Shown in pieces: positions 44,072-53,100 of a stretch of 64,000 nt of DNA. Each line of letters starts with the position of its first letter. Position 1 is the stretch's first letter. The stretch is from contig NZ_JNNO01000014.1 of NCBI RefSeq assembly GCF_000735585.1, positions 1 through 64,000 of the forward strand. Direction: 5' to 3'. This DNA comes from Devosia sp. LC5 (GTDB taxonomy: Bacteria; Pseudomonadota; Alphaproteobacteria; Rhizobiales; Devosiaceae). The position numbers and the translations under genes were made by a program. The notes under the pieces are model-generated. The model worked only from the letters and a program-made list of their open reading frames with translations. It was not told the origin of the DNA and ran no database searches.

Positions 44072-44497
44072 CTTGGGACGTCGATTGAATCAGCCGCGCC
44101 ATTGGCTAATCCCGGGGGAGGGGAGACGTTCTCCGATAAAATTGGCTTCGATTTCAGCCGCACCCGCTGCCGAGCTATTTTCAACTCCCGCTTCGTTGCG
44201 TCGAGCACTGTGTGCGGCCCATTAAGATGGTGGATGACTGCCAACTGGACGATGCGGCTGTCACGGCCTCAGTGCGGAACTGGATTTCGAGGGCCAGGCG
44301 TGCAGCACGGTATGGTCAAAAAGCGGCGAGCGGCGAACTTGGTGGCGGTCAGCGTCTCGATGGTGGAGCCGCGCGTTAACATAGGTTCAGCTCCGACGTG
44401 GGCGTCGTTCAAAGCCCGCCTTCACTGCTCGGGAGCTTAGCGTCAGGAGGTCCAGTGAGACCATCCGCGCTATGCCGCGAATGGGAAGTCGCAACTG

Positions 44498-44524
44498 GAT
44501 TCGCATAATATGCGCTCGAGAATG
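44498..44524. repeat. 27-bp flanking repeat, left copy
   Basis: It matches 51259-51285 at 24 of 27 positions in the same orientation. The first 11 bases (gattcgcataa) resemble the XerC-binding half of dif sites; the other half does not fit the XerD half. Confidence 0.6.
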
Positions 44525-44544
44525 CCTCCTTCGCACAAAGCGGT

Positions 44545-45435
44545 TTACAGCGCCTCGGTCGGGGCGGGGTTGGCGGTGGTCGAAAGGCTTGTGGCGATGA
44601 ATTCCCTCACCGCACCCAATTCGCTCACTTCAGGATGGGCAACGAGATACTCCGCGGCCGCCAGGTCGGCGCCTGTCAATTTCACTCCAGCCAGGCGGCT
44701 GTCGTGTCCTAATTCCTTGTCTAGCACGACGCCAAGACCCAACCCGACAGCTACGGCCTCCTTGACGGCCTCCCGGCTCGACAGCTCCAGCTCGCGCTGG
44801 ATGCTTACGTCGCGGCTCGTGAGCGCGGTGTCGAAAATACGCTGGGTCATCGACCCATGCTCACGAAGCACAAAGGGCAAGGCTTCAAGCTCGGCGATGT
44901 CGATGGCGTCCCGCAGGGCCCATTCGTGTTCGGCCGGCACCAGCAGCAGCACTTCCTGGTCAGCCAGTTTGTGGCAGACGAGATTGTTGGCCGGGGCAGG
45001 GAGGGTCACAACTGCCAGGTCGACGCGCAACTGGGTGACCAGTTCCAGCAGCTGACTGCTGTTGTTCATGCGCGTTTCGATCTGTACCCCAGGATGGCTG
45101 GCGCGGAACTGCCGGATCAGCGGCATGGCCACATGCGGTCCGCATAAGCCGATGGCAAGGTGCCCGATGCGGAGCTGCTTGCCGTCTTCGAGGCGCGCGG
45201 AAACGTCCTCGAAGCCCTTGATGATCTGGTGCACGTGCGGCAGCAGGTCATTGCCGTCGGCGGTCAGCTCGACGCCGGTGCCGCGCCGGTGGAACAGCCG
45301 GCCCCCGATGGCTTCCTCCAGCGCTCGGACGTGCTGCGTTATCGCCGGCTGGCTGACGCTCAGCGCATGCGCTGCGGCCGAAAAAGTCCCGTGCTGGGCA
45401 ACGGCATGGAAGGCACGCAACTGGGCGAAGTTCAT
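44545..45435 (-). CDS. LysR-family regulator, divergent from the phosphonate importer
   Basis: The 296-residue protein has an N-terminal LysR helix-turn-helix (MNFAQLRAFHAVAQHGTFSAAAHALSVSQPAITQHVRALE, residues 1-40) and a periplasmic-binding-like effector domain (LRIGHLAIGLCGPHVAMPLI...). This is the typical regulator beside 2-aminoethylphosphonate transport and PhnW/PbfA genes. A 13-bp perfect palindrome lies 19 bp upstream of its start, suitable for autorepression and activation of the importer. Confidence 0.9.
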   Translation of the reverse strand: MNFAQLRAFHAVAQHGTFSAAAHALSVSQPAITQHVRALEEAIGGRLFHRRGTGVELTADGNDLLPHVHQIIKGFEDVSARLEDGKQLRIGHLAIGLCGPHVAMPLIRQFRASHPGVQIETRMNNSSQLLELVTQLRVDLAVVTLPAPANNLVCHKLADQEVLLLVPAEHEWALRDAIDIAELEALPFVLREHGSMTQRIFDTALTSRDVSIQRELELSSREAVKEAVAVGLGLGVVLDKELGHDSRLAGVKLTGADLAAAEYLVAHPEVSELGAVREFIATSLSTTANPAPTEAL

Positions 45436-45453
45436 TTTGGTCTCATCGTCAAA

Positions 45454-45466
45454 TAAGTGTCACTTA
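45454..45466. promoter_or_regulatory. LysR-type operator (perfect 13-bp palindrome)
   Basis: taagtg-t-cactta fits the T-N11-A LysR box exactly. It lies between lysR (19 bp) and the binding-protein gene (78 bp) and so is well placed for divergent control. Confidence 0.65.
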
Positions 45467-45543
45467 AATTGCACATGCTATCCATACAGCAAACTTATAA
45501 CGGTTGCGCAACTGCCGAGGCAGGAAAATCCAAGGAGACAGTG

Positions 45544-46494
45544 ATGCGTCCAGTTCTTTTCACCACAGCAGCGGCCATTGGCCTGCTGCTCGCCGCCAGT
45601 GCCCAGGCCCAGGATCTGGTGATCTATGATGCGTCCGAAGATGTCGGCGCAGCGCTGACGGCGGCTTTCAGTGCCGCTCATCCCGAAATCAAGCTTCAGG
45701 TCGTGTCAGGCTCGACCGGCCCGATCACCGAGCGCGCCATTGCCGAAATGGGCAATCCGCAGGCCGACGTGGTCTATCTGGTCAACAATGTCGCGCTCGA
45801 GCAGCTTAAGAATGCCGGCGTGTTCGAGCCCTATGCGCCTGCTGGTACCGAGATTCGCGACGAATTCCGCGACCCCGACGATTTCTATACCCGCTACTTC
45901 GCCACCACGATGTGCATGGTGGTCAATCGTGACCGCCTGGCCGACAAGGGCCTGCCCATGCCCGCCACTTGGGAAGACCTGATCAAGCCGGCCTACAAGA
46001 ACGAGATCGCCATGCCCTCGCCTATGCAGTCGGGCACCGGCACCACCATTCTTGCCACTTTCGTCGACGCCTTTGGCTGGCCCTTCGTCGAAAATCTGCA
46101 TGAAAACGTCTATCAATATTCCGATGGCGGTTCGGGCGGTGCACAGCTTGCCGGTACGGGCGAAGTCACCATCGGCCTGTCCTACGACACCACCTGCTTT
46201 GCCACCCAATCCTCGGGCCGTCCGGTCGACGTGGTCTTTGGCCGAATTACCCCCAACACCAGCGAAGGCGGCGGTCTGGTTGCCGGCGCGCAGCATCCGG
46301 AAGAGGCCAAGATTTTCCTCGACTGGCTCGCCAGCAAGGGTGCCGCTGAAATCCTCGGCGGCCTGGTCGGTGCGACTGCGGTGCCAGGATATGGCCTCGT
46401 CGATCTGGACACCGTCACCACCTGGAACATGCGCCGCCCAGTCGATATCGAGGCGTTCCGCCGCGAATGGGCCGAAAAGTTCGTCAACAACTGA
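45544..46494 (+). CDS. 2-aminoethylphosphonate-type ABC substrate-binding protein
   Basis: The 316-residue protein has a signal peptide (MRPVLFTTAAAIGLLLAASA, cut after AQA) and a type 2 binding fold: DLVIYDASEDVGAALTAAFSAAHPEIKLQVVSGSTGPITERAIAEMGNPQADVVYLVNN. This pattern (no lipobox; xSGSTGPxxERxxAE) fits the putative 2-aminoethylphosphonate-binding proteins related to iron-type binding proteins. It is encoded with a fused double permease and a PbfA-like enzyme, which supports an aminophosphonate ligand. Ends overlapping the ATPase start by 1 nt. Confidence 0.82.
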   Translation: MRPVLFTTAAAIGLLLAASAQAQDLVIYDASEDVGAALTAAFSAAHPEIKLQVVSGSTGPITERAIAEMGNPQADVVYLVNNVALEQLKNAGVFEPYAPAGTEIRDEFRDPDDFYTRYFATTMCMVVNRDRLADKGLPMPATWEDLIKPAYKNEIAMPSPMQSGTGTTILATFVDAFGWPFVENLHENVYQYSDGGSGGAQLAGTGEVTIGLSYDTTCFATQSSGRPVDVVFGRITPNTSEGGGLVAGAQHPEEAKIFLDWLASKGAAEILGGLVGATAVPGYGLVDLDTVTTWNMRRPVDIEAFRREWAEKFVNN

Positions 46495-47603
46495 TGCTCG
46501 ACCAGGTCGAACACAAGCTCGAAGCGCGGCCCGCCCAAAAGGGTGGGCCGCACCTTCGCATCGATGCGCTGAGCAAGAGCTTCGGCGACACTCGCGCGGT
46601 CGATTCCGTCGGGCTCAGCATCGCCAAGGGCGAATTTGTCACCCTGCTGGGCGATTCCGGCTGCGGCAAGACCACGCTGCTGCGCATGATTGCGGGTTTT
46701 ACCGCGCCCGATACCGGCCGCATCTGGCGGCAGGATATCGATGTGACCTACATGCCGCCGGCGGCACGACGGATGGGATTTGTCTTTCAGTCCTATGCGC
46801 TTTTTCCCACCAAGACCGCCGCACAGAATATTGCCTTCGCCCCGCGGATGGCGGGCAAGCGCCGCGCCGAGGTCGATCAAAGGGTCCGGCAACTGGCAAC
46901 CCTGGTCGAGATCGACCAACTCCTTGATCGATACCCGCACGAACTGAGCGGCGGCCAGCAGCAACGCGTGGCGCTGGCGCGGGCCCTCGCCGCCGAACCC
47001 GAAATCCTGTTGCTCGATGAGCCCATGTCAGCACTCGACGCGCGCATCCGGGCCAAGCTGCGCACCGAACTGCGCGGACTGGTGGACCGGTTGGGCATGA
47101 CGGCGCTTTATGTGACCCATGACCAGGAGGAGGCCCTGGCGTTGTCCGACCGGGTGGCTGTGATGCGCGCCGGCCGCATCGAGCAGGTCGGCACCCCCGG
47201 GGAAATCTACCACCGACCACGCTCGCGCTTCGTCGCCGAGTTCATCGGCACGTCCAACCTCCTGGCCGGTACGGTCGAGGCCGGCGGGCTGCGCATCAAT
47301 GATGCCTTGTGGTCGGTGAACACCCATGGCGCCAGGATGGGCGATCTGATCACCGTATTGGTTCGCCCCGAACATCTTTCCATCGCGGCTGTCGCCGGGG
47401 CCGATACCATGACCGGCACGGTCATTTCCGCGACCTTTCTGGGCGCCACCCGCCGGTTGACGGTGCGCTGTGATAATGGGCTTCACCTGCTGGTTGAGGA
47501 ACCATCGACAGCGGCGACCGGCAATCGCATTGGCGAGGGCCGCATTCACCTCCGCCCAGACCATGCCCATGTCGTGCCGCTCGATCGCGAGGCATCCTGG
47601 TGA
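46494..47603 (+). CDS. aminophosphonate-type ABC ATPase
   Basis: The 369-residue protein has Walker A GDSGCGKTT (with Asp in place of the usual Pro), VFQSYALFPTKTA, LSGGQQQR, Walker B LLLDEPMSALD and the His switch THDQEE, then a TOBE-like C-terminal region (LVRPEHLSIAAV). The start ATG overlaps the binding-protein stop and the permease GTG overlaps its own stop by 4 nt, so the three genes are translationally coupled. Confidence 0.9.
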   Translation: MLDQVEHKLEARPAQKGGPHLRIDALSKSFGDTRAVDSVGLSIAKGEFVTLLGDSGCGKTTLLRMIAGFTAPDTGRIWRQDIDVTYMPPAARRMGFVFQSYALFPTKTAAQNIAFAPRMAGKRRAEVDQRVRQLATLVEIDQLLDRYPHELSGGQQQRVALARALAAEPEILLLDEPMSALDARIRAKLRTELRGLVDRLGMTALYVTHDQEEALALSDRVAVMRAGRIEQVGTPGEIYHRPRSRFVAEFIGTSNLLAGTVEAGGLRINDALWSVNTHGARMGDLITVLVRPEHLSIAAVAGADTMTGTVISATFLGATRRLTVRCDNGLHLLVEEPSTAATGNRIGEGRIHLRPDHAHVVPLDREASW

Positions 47604-49729
47604 GCCCGATTGTGCGCCGGCTGCCCGGCATTGTCGCAGCATCGCTGGTATCGCTACTGCTGCTTGTCTTCATCGTCGTGCCGGTGGGGTTGGTCCTGAT
47701 CAAGAGCTTCGACAATAGCGGGCCGCTGCCCCATTGGCGGCTCGCCGCGATTACGCAGGAGGCTCTGGATCTGCTGCCCGCAAGTGAGCGCGCGACATCG
47801 ATCGAGGGCTGGGTCGCCGCTTCCACCTTGCCCGAGCGCGTCGAGGCGACGGCGGTGGCTTATGAACTGGCGGGCTACGAGCCGAACTGGAACACCGCAC
47901 ACCCGTTTGAACACCAGCAAACTGCCATCGAAACAGCGCTGGCTGCTCTGCCTGTGGCCGATCGACAGGCAGTGGACGATGCCTTTCCCGTGGCCCATAT
48001 CATGCTGCACAAGCGCATCGCACTGGCCTTTGCCGTGCGGGACCAGCTTTCTGTTGATGGTTTCAACCGGCTGCGCGCTGCGACCGATGAGCGCTACGGC
48101 CTCGCCAATTATGTGGCTGTCATCGCCGATTCCTATCTGCGCAAGGCCGCCGCCAACAGCGTCACGTTGGCGTTGATTTCAGTGCTGACGACGGTGAGCA
48201 TCGCCTATGCCATCGTCTACGGTCTCAATCGCGGCGGCATCGCCAATCCCACGCTGACCCGCAATATCCTGCTGCTTCCCCTGGTGGCGCCGCCCATTCT
48301 GGTGGCGACGGCGACCACCATGCTGTTTGGCCGCCGCGGGCTCATTACATACACCCTGTTTGAACAGACGCTGGGCATCAGCGATGCCGATACGTTCAAT
48401 GTCTATGGGCCACTCGGCATCATCATTGCGCAGACCCTGTCATTCCTGCCTACGACGCTGATCGTGCTCGACAACGCCATGCGGCGGCAGGATGGACGGC
48501 TGGAAGAGGCGGCGTTGATGCTGGGGGCAGGGCGCCTGGCGCTGTTTCGCAATGTCACCCTGCCACTGAGCTGGCCGGGCCTGAAGCGTGCCGTCGTGCT
48601 GGTTTTTATCCAGAGCCTCACCGACTTCGGCAATCCGATGATCCTTGGCCGCGACACGCCGGTGCTGGCCGGCGTGATCTACAATGAGATCACCGGCTTC
48701 CAGAACACGCCGCTCGCCTCGGCCATCTGCCTGTGGCTGATCGTGCCATCATTGCTGCTTTATTTGGCGCTCGAGCAATTCGGCCGCCGCAAGCGCTATG
48801 TCAGCAACGATGCCGGTACCCCCGCCGAGCAGAAGCAGCCCCTTGCCGTGCGCGTTGGACTGACCGGGCTTGCCGGATTCTTCTGTATACTGATCGCCGC
48901 CATCTATCTGGTGATGATCCTGGGATCGGTAACCCGCATCTGGGGTGTCGACTGGACCTTCACCCTGGCCTACTTCACGCCCGAAGGCCTGAGTGCAGGC
49001 ATGGACGGGACGGGGTATGGCTCTCGCGACGGTGGGCTTTCCGAGGTCTGGAATAGCGTCCGCGTTGCGGCCATCGCGGCGCCGATCGGTGGCCTTCTGG
49101 CCCTGGCAATTGGCTATGTCGCCGAGCGGCTCCGGCCACCATTGGGCGATGCCATCGCCTTCCAGGCGCTGATCCCGGCGATCCTGCCAGGCATCATCTT
49201 CGGCGTCGGCTACATCATCGCCTTCAATGCACCCTTCGGTATCAAGCAATTGTCGCTGACCGGCACCGAGGCAATCATCGTCATCAACATCATGTTCGGC
49301 AATCTCTATGTCGGCGTGCTAGCAGCGCGGGCCGCGTTGCAGCGGATCGACCAGTCGGTGGACGAGGCGGCCGAAAGCCTGGGGGCGGGCATGATCCGCC
49401 GGTTTTGGGAAGTCACCCTTCCCATGCTCCGCATCGCGGCGCTGCTGGGCGTGCTCTATGTGTTTATTGACGGTTTGACCACGCTCTCTTCGATCATCTT
49501 CCTCGTCAGCGGCAGCACCGACCTGGCATCGGTCGCCATCTTCAATGCCGCCAGCTCATCCAACTACGGCTACGCCGCTGCCAAAAGCGTTGGACTGCTG
49601 GTGGTTTCGGCCCTGGCCATGGCCATCGTCGTCTGGGTCGAGCGCGGCACGCGGCGGGCGCAGGGGCTGGGCAGCGGATCAAAGCAACAGCAGCAACTGA
49701 GCGTCGTCGGCGCAGGAGCCACTTTCTGA
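47600..49729 (+). CDS. fused double-length ABC permease (2-aminoethylphosphonate type)
   Basis: This 709-residue protein contains two complete permease halves in one chain. The first docking loop is EEAALMLGAGRLALFRNVTLPLSWPG (about residues 300-325) and the second is DEAAESLGAGMIRRFWEVTLPMLRIA (about 585-612). Between the first helix and the first permease half lies a periplasmic insert of about 130 residues (residues about 45-180), a feature of the putative 2-aminoethylphosphonate importers. It therefore forms the whole channel alone. GTG start with 4-nt overlap. Confidence 0.88.
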   Translation: MSPIVRRLPGIVAASLVSLLLLVFIVVPVGLVLIKSFDNSGPLPHWRLAAITQEALDLLPASERATSIEGWVAASTLPERVEATAVAYELAGYEPNWNTAHPFEHQQTAIETALAALPVADRQAVDDAFPVAHIMLHKRIALAFAVRDQLSVDGFNRLRAATDERYGLANYVAVIADSYLRKAAANSVTLALISVLTTVSIAYAIVYGLNRGGIANPTLTRNILLLPLVAPPILVATATTMLFGRRGLITYTLFEQTLGISDADTFNVYGPLGIIIAQTLSFLPTTLIVLDNAMRRQDGRLEEAALMLGAGRLALFRNVTLPLSWPGLKRAVVLVFIQSLTDFGNPMILGRDTPVLAGVIYNEITGFQNTPLASAICLWLIVPSLLLYLALEQFGRRKRYVSNDAGTPAEQKQPLAVRVGLTGLAGFFCILIAAIYLVMILGSVTRIWGVDWTFTLAYFTPEGLSAGMDGTGYGSRDGGLSEVWNSVRVAAIAAPIGGLLALAIGYVAERLRPPLGDAIAFQALIPAILPGIIFGVGYIIAFNAPFGIKQLSLTGTEAIIVINIMFGNLYVGVLAARAALQRIDQSVDEAAESLGAGMIRRFWEVTLPMLRIAALLGVLYVFIDGLTTLSSIIFLVSGSTDLASVAIFNAASSSNYGYAAAKSVGLLVVSALAMAIVVWVERGTRRAQGLGSGSKQQQQLSVVGAGATF

Positions 49730-50979
49730 TGATCGAACGTGATGTGCTCGGTACCGCCAGTGCCGCCCTCGTTGGCCGCGACGCCGCCGTGTTTTTTCAT
49801 CAAGACGGGTCGAGCCCCTGCCTGGCTGCGCTCCGACATGTGTCGGGCAGCTGGATCGAGGATATGGATGGCCGGCGCTATCTCGACCTCCACGGCAATA
49901 CCGCCCACCATATCGGCCACGCGCATCCGGAACTGGTTGCCGTGCTCAAGGCGCAACTTGACGAACTGACCTTCTCGCCGCGCCGTTATGCCAACGAGCC
50001 GGCGACCGAACTCGCGGAGCTGTTGACGGCGCAATGGCCCGACGGACCGGCCAAGGTTCTGTTCACCACCGGCGGATCTGACGCCATCGAATTGGCGATG
50101 AAATTGGCGCGGGTGGTGACGGGGCGCAGCGCGACAGTCTCGCTCGAGGGCTGCTATCACGGCCATGGGCTAGGCGCCTTTGGATTATCGCGTGCTGAAC
50201 CGGACAGGCGTCTGGGGAGTTTCCTGCCAGACCGTGTGCATGTCCGCCCCTATTGGAAGTACGGCGCGGCGGCGATGATTGAGGATATTGAGCGGGCGCT
50301 GCGCGAGACGCCGGGCGGTGTCGCCGCGATAATCGCCGAACCGATACGGTCCAATTGCCACGTCCCTTCCCTCGAGCTATGGCCCGAGGTTCGACGGCTC
50401 TGCGACGCCGCCGGCACGCTGCTGATCTTTGACGAGATTCCGTCGGGTCTGGGCAAGACCGGCCGCTTCTTCGCCTTCGAGCACTTTGACGCGCGACCCG
50501 ATATGGTCGTGCTGGGCAAGGCGCTGGGCGGCGGCATGCTGCCGATCGCAGCTGTGCTCGCCGATGCCCGTTTCGACATCGCCCCTGAGCTGGATCTGGG
50601 TCATTATACGCACGAGAAGAATCCGCTCACCACCAGGGCAGCACTGACCTGCCTACGTATCATCTTGCGCGACCGGTTGCCGGCACGTACGGCACGACTG
50701 GAGCAGGCGGTCCGCGAAGGGGTCGCGGAACTGGCCCGGAGTATGCCGGCGATCCGTTCTGTGCGTGGGAAGGGTCTGCTCCTTGCCATCGAACTCGACC
50801 AGCAGGCTTTGGCCGGCGTTTCCGAAGCTAGGCTGCTGCAGGCGTTGCTCGACCACGGCGTCTCCACCACCACCAAGGGTAGAGATGCGCTGGGCTTTTC
50901 ACCGCCGATGACGATAAGCGACGATGAGCTTGTCACAGCCCTTAACGGTATCGCGATCGCAGTGAGGTCGGTGATCTGA
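49729..50979 (+). CDS. pbfA: PLP-dependent class III enzyme, PbfA-like (hydroxy-aminoethylphosphonate ammonia-lyase)
   Basis: This 416-residue class III aminotransferase-fold protein has VLFTTGGSDAIELAMKLAR, the PLP aspartate in LLIFDEIPSGLGKTG and the Schiff-base lysine in VLGKALGGGMLPI (about residue 264). FFHQDGSSPCLAALR, GNTAHHIGHAHPELV and GHYTHEKNPLTTRAAL are segments I associate with PbfA, which removes ammonia from (R)-1-hydroxy-2-aminoethylphosphonate to give phosphonoacetaldehyde. It is co-transcribed with a phosphonate-type importer (1-nt overlap). PhnX and PhnW, needed to finish the pathway, are not in the window. A related transaminase remains possible. Confidence 0.72.
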   Translation: MIERDVLGTASAALVGRDAAVFFHQDGSSPCLAALRHVSGSWIEDMDGRRYLDLHGNTAHHIGHAHPELVAVLKAQLDELTFSPRRYANEPATELAELLTAQWPDGPAKVLFTTGGSDAIELAMKLARVVTGRSATVSLEGCYHGHGLGAFGLSRAEPDRRLGSFLPDRVHVRPYWKYGAAAMIEDIERALRETPGGVAAIIAEPIRSNCHVPSLELWPEVRRLCDAAGTLLIFDEIPSGLGKTGRFFAFEHFDARPDMVVLGKALGGGMLPIAAVLADARFDIAPELDLGHYTHEKNPLTTRAALTCLRIILRDRLPARTARLEQAVREGVAELARSMPAIRSVRGKGLLLAIELDQQALAGVSEARLLQALLDHGVSTTTKGRDALGFSPPMTISDDELVTALNGIAIAVRSVI

Positions 50980-51289
50980 GTAAACGACAGCATCTGGCTA
51001 TATCGGCGTGCTCGCGACCGCATGACCAAGGTGCAAACTGGGCGTCGCTGGACCGCTATTGTGAACAACTAACGTCCGAGCCGTGGCCCAAGCATTGACG
51101 AGGTCTCACAAGCTGGTTTTTAGCAGCAGTTGCTGTAGGCAGTGGAGGAACAAACCGCCAGCCACTGCAAGGGGGACTTGTGATTGCTGCCCAGCAGGCG
51201 GGGATTCTGCGGTCTGTCCGCCGCTCGCGAGTGCTCGACGCTAACCGGCGTCTCGTGAGATTCGCATAACATGCGGTCTAGAATGGCAG
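50980..51289. other. gene-free junction to the right of the phosphonate cassette
   Basis: This 310-bp region has no supported gene; a minus-strand frame at 51120-51311 has no family. It holds the right copy of the 27-bp repeat at 51259-51285, directly next to a truncated dehydrogenase remnant. Confidence 0.5.
51259..51285. repeat. 27-bp flanking repeat, right copy
   Basis: It matches 44498-44524 at 24 of 27 positions in the same orientation and begins the decayed zone. Its end is only 4 bp from the stop of the dehydrogenase remnant, which suggests a recombination junction. Confidence 0.6.
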
Positions 51290-51553
51290 TTACCAACCCC
51301 GTTTCTGCCATTCCGCGTTGATTTGGAAAATCCCGAAAGCGGTGGCCAGTTCGCTGGCCAGGACCGTGCCACCCGCCGTCAGGGCGACGAACTGGTCACC
51401 GCTTTCGGCACCGATATTGGACATCGGAGTGGCGGTGGCGCCGGTTGGCAGGTCCACGCGCGAGAGTTCCTCGCCCGTCTCTGTGGAAAGGGCGCGGAAA
51501 TAGCCGTCCTGGGAACCGGCGGCCTGTTCGACCTCACTCGTGGCAATCTGTAG
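51290..51553 (-). pseudogene. remnant of a PQQ-dependent (quinoprotein) dehydrogenase C-terminus
   Basis: The minus strand reads SQDGYFRALSTETGEELSRV, then DLPTGATATPMSNIGAESGD and QFVALTAGGTV. This matches the last propeller blade of membrane or soluble PQQ glucose-dehydrogenase-like enzymes (D-x-Y-x-R-A, TG-x-EL, LP-x-G-x-x-ATPM, QxVxxxAGG). About 700 N-terminal residues are missing, and after TAGGTV the reading diverges from the family. It continues without a stop from the TonB receptor's end, so a deletion must have joined them. Confidence 0.65.
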
Positions 51554-51565
51554 CCACAGACGACT

Positions 51566-52900
51566 CTAGAAGCTGAACGAAGCAGACACCTTGAATGTAC
51601 GGGGTGCACCCGCGGCGAGAAAACCACGGGCTGACGAGGCCCAGTAGTTCTGGTCGAAGACATTCTCGATAGCCGCTTTCAGTTCCACCGGTTGTCCGGA
51701 TGGTCCTTCGACCTCGTAACGCATGCCGACGTCGAAGCGCGTCCAATCTGATACTTCTTGGGTGTTGGCCTGATCATAGAACGCGCTACCGCTATAGATC
51801 ACTCGGCCGGTTAGGGTAAGGCCGGGCGTAATCCAGGGCACGTCATACTCGCCGTAAAGACTGAGGGCTACCTGAGGCACACCCGTCACTTGGTTGCCAT
51901 CGTAAAGTCCTCCCTGGGTCCGTGCCAGTTGGGCGTCCATGAACGTTACGCCGCCGAGCACGCGAAGCCCCTCGAAGGGTTCGCCATAGGCAGACAATTC
52001 AATGCCGCGATTAACCTGCAAGCCATCAAGGCCAAAGGCTCCGCCCGGAGCCGTGAAGCCATTGGGTTGTTCGATCTCGAACAGCGAAGCCGTTAGCAGA
52101 ACGGATCCGGTATCGTATTTGACGCCGATTTCCCGTTGCGTGTTAACGACAGGGGGGGAACATTTCACCGCTATTGGTTGCCGCAGCCGGTGCAATCAGG
52201 CCCTCGGTCAAACCCTCGACATAGTTCCCATAGACGGAGAAGTTGTCGGTGATGCCCACCGAAGCCGCGATGCCGGGGCTGAAACGCCCGCCCTCGTAAA
52301 GATAGGTGCTTGTTCCAATCGGACCACGATCCGGTCGCGTATTGAAGCTCTCCGAACGCATTTCCTGATAGCGTCCGCCAAGCGTGAGCTGGAACCGATC
52401 GTCAGCAAAAGAAAGAGTGTCGCTGACTGCTACACTGGTGGCCAACAGGTTTGCAAATAATGGCAAATTGTCCGAACGCGGAAAGCCACTTGTGTCCACC
52501 GAACCGTCGGGAAGATAGACCGGCGCATAAATATTGGTGGGGTATGTTCCGGGAAGGATGATGGAGGCCGGAGCAAAGCCGCCACGATAGTTTTCGTTGA
52601 GCGCCCGCGCTACCGAGACGTTGAACTGGTGGCCGACAGGACCGGTGTCGAATTCCGAACGCAGGCCGATCTCACCCGAAAAGCCTTGGATCTGCTGCGG
52701 CTGAATGGCAAGTGTGGCCTGTGCGGCGCCACTTGCGTCGATGATCCGGTGGGACGAGGATACGAAGTCCTCGCGGTAGCGGCTGACGCCGCCGGCAGCA
52801 TAGATCGTGGTATTTGGCAGCACGTCGAATTCGACCCGGCCGGCCAACCGCGTCGATCTCTGGACGATCGCAAAGACATTGTGGACTTGCCAGCATGGAC
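51566..52900 (-). pseudogene. TonB-dependent outer-membrane receptor, truncated and frameshifted
   Basis: Two overlapping minus-strand frames make one receptor barrel. The first (52847 to 52143) carries FDVLPNTTIYAAGGVSRYRE, DDRFQLTLGGRYQEMRSES and NFSVYGNYVEGL. The second (52195 to 51566) carries VNTQREIGVKYDTGSVLLTASLFEIEQPN and ends with the canonical C-terminal aromatic FKVSASFSF. They join across a run of seven G (52152-52158 region), where one base has been lost or gained. The signal peptide, plug and first half of the barrel are absent upstream. The family is the siderophore-receptor type. Confidence 0.82.
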
Positions 52901-53100
52901 AGCTTTCCGCTGCCGTCTATCCTTTGGCGGCTGCAGCACTGATATGGCTGCAGATCGGCGTCGGGCTGTTGGCTCCGCCATGTCACGCGGCGCGGATGGA
53001 TGGGTTCAATCCGTAGGCACCGAAGCGGGACTTCCGGCCGTCCTAGAGATGCGATTGCCGCGAAGCGCCGACTGAACAAGTAACCGCAACGGAGAACGGC

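Larger units (their letters stand above)
44015..44544. other. gene-poor junction with terminator hairpin and one direct-repeat copy
   Basis: This 530-bp region contains a hairpin at 44051-44071 and a 27-bp sequence at 44498-44524 that recurs at 51259. Short frames on both strands (44029-44244 minus, 44102-44440 plus) have no family or ribosome-binding site. It looks like decayed DNA at the edge of the phosphonate cassette. Confidence 0.5.

Noticed and set aside
44102..44440. 112-residue plus-strand frame between the IMPase and LysR genes
   Set aside because: No ribosome-binding site, irregular composition and competing frames on the other strand; could be decayed coding DNA but not supportable.
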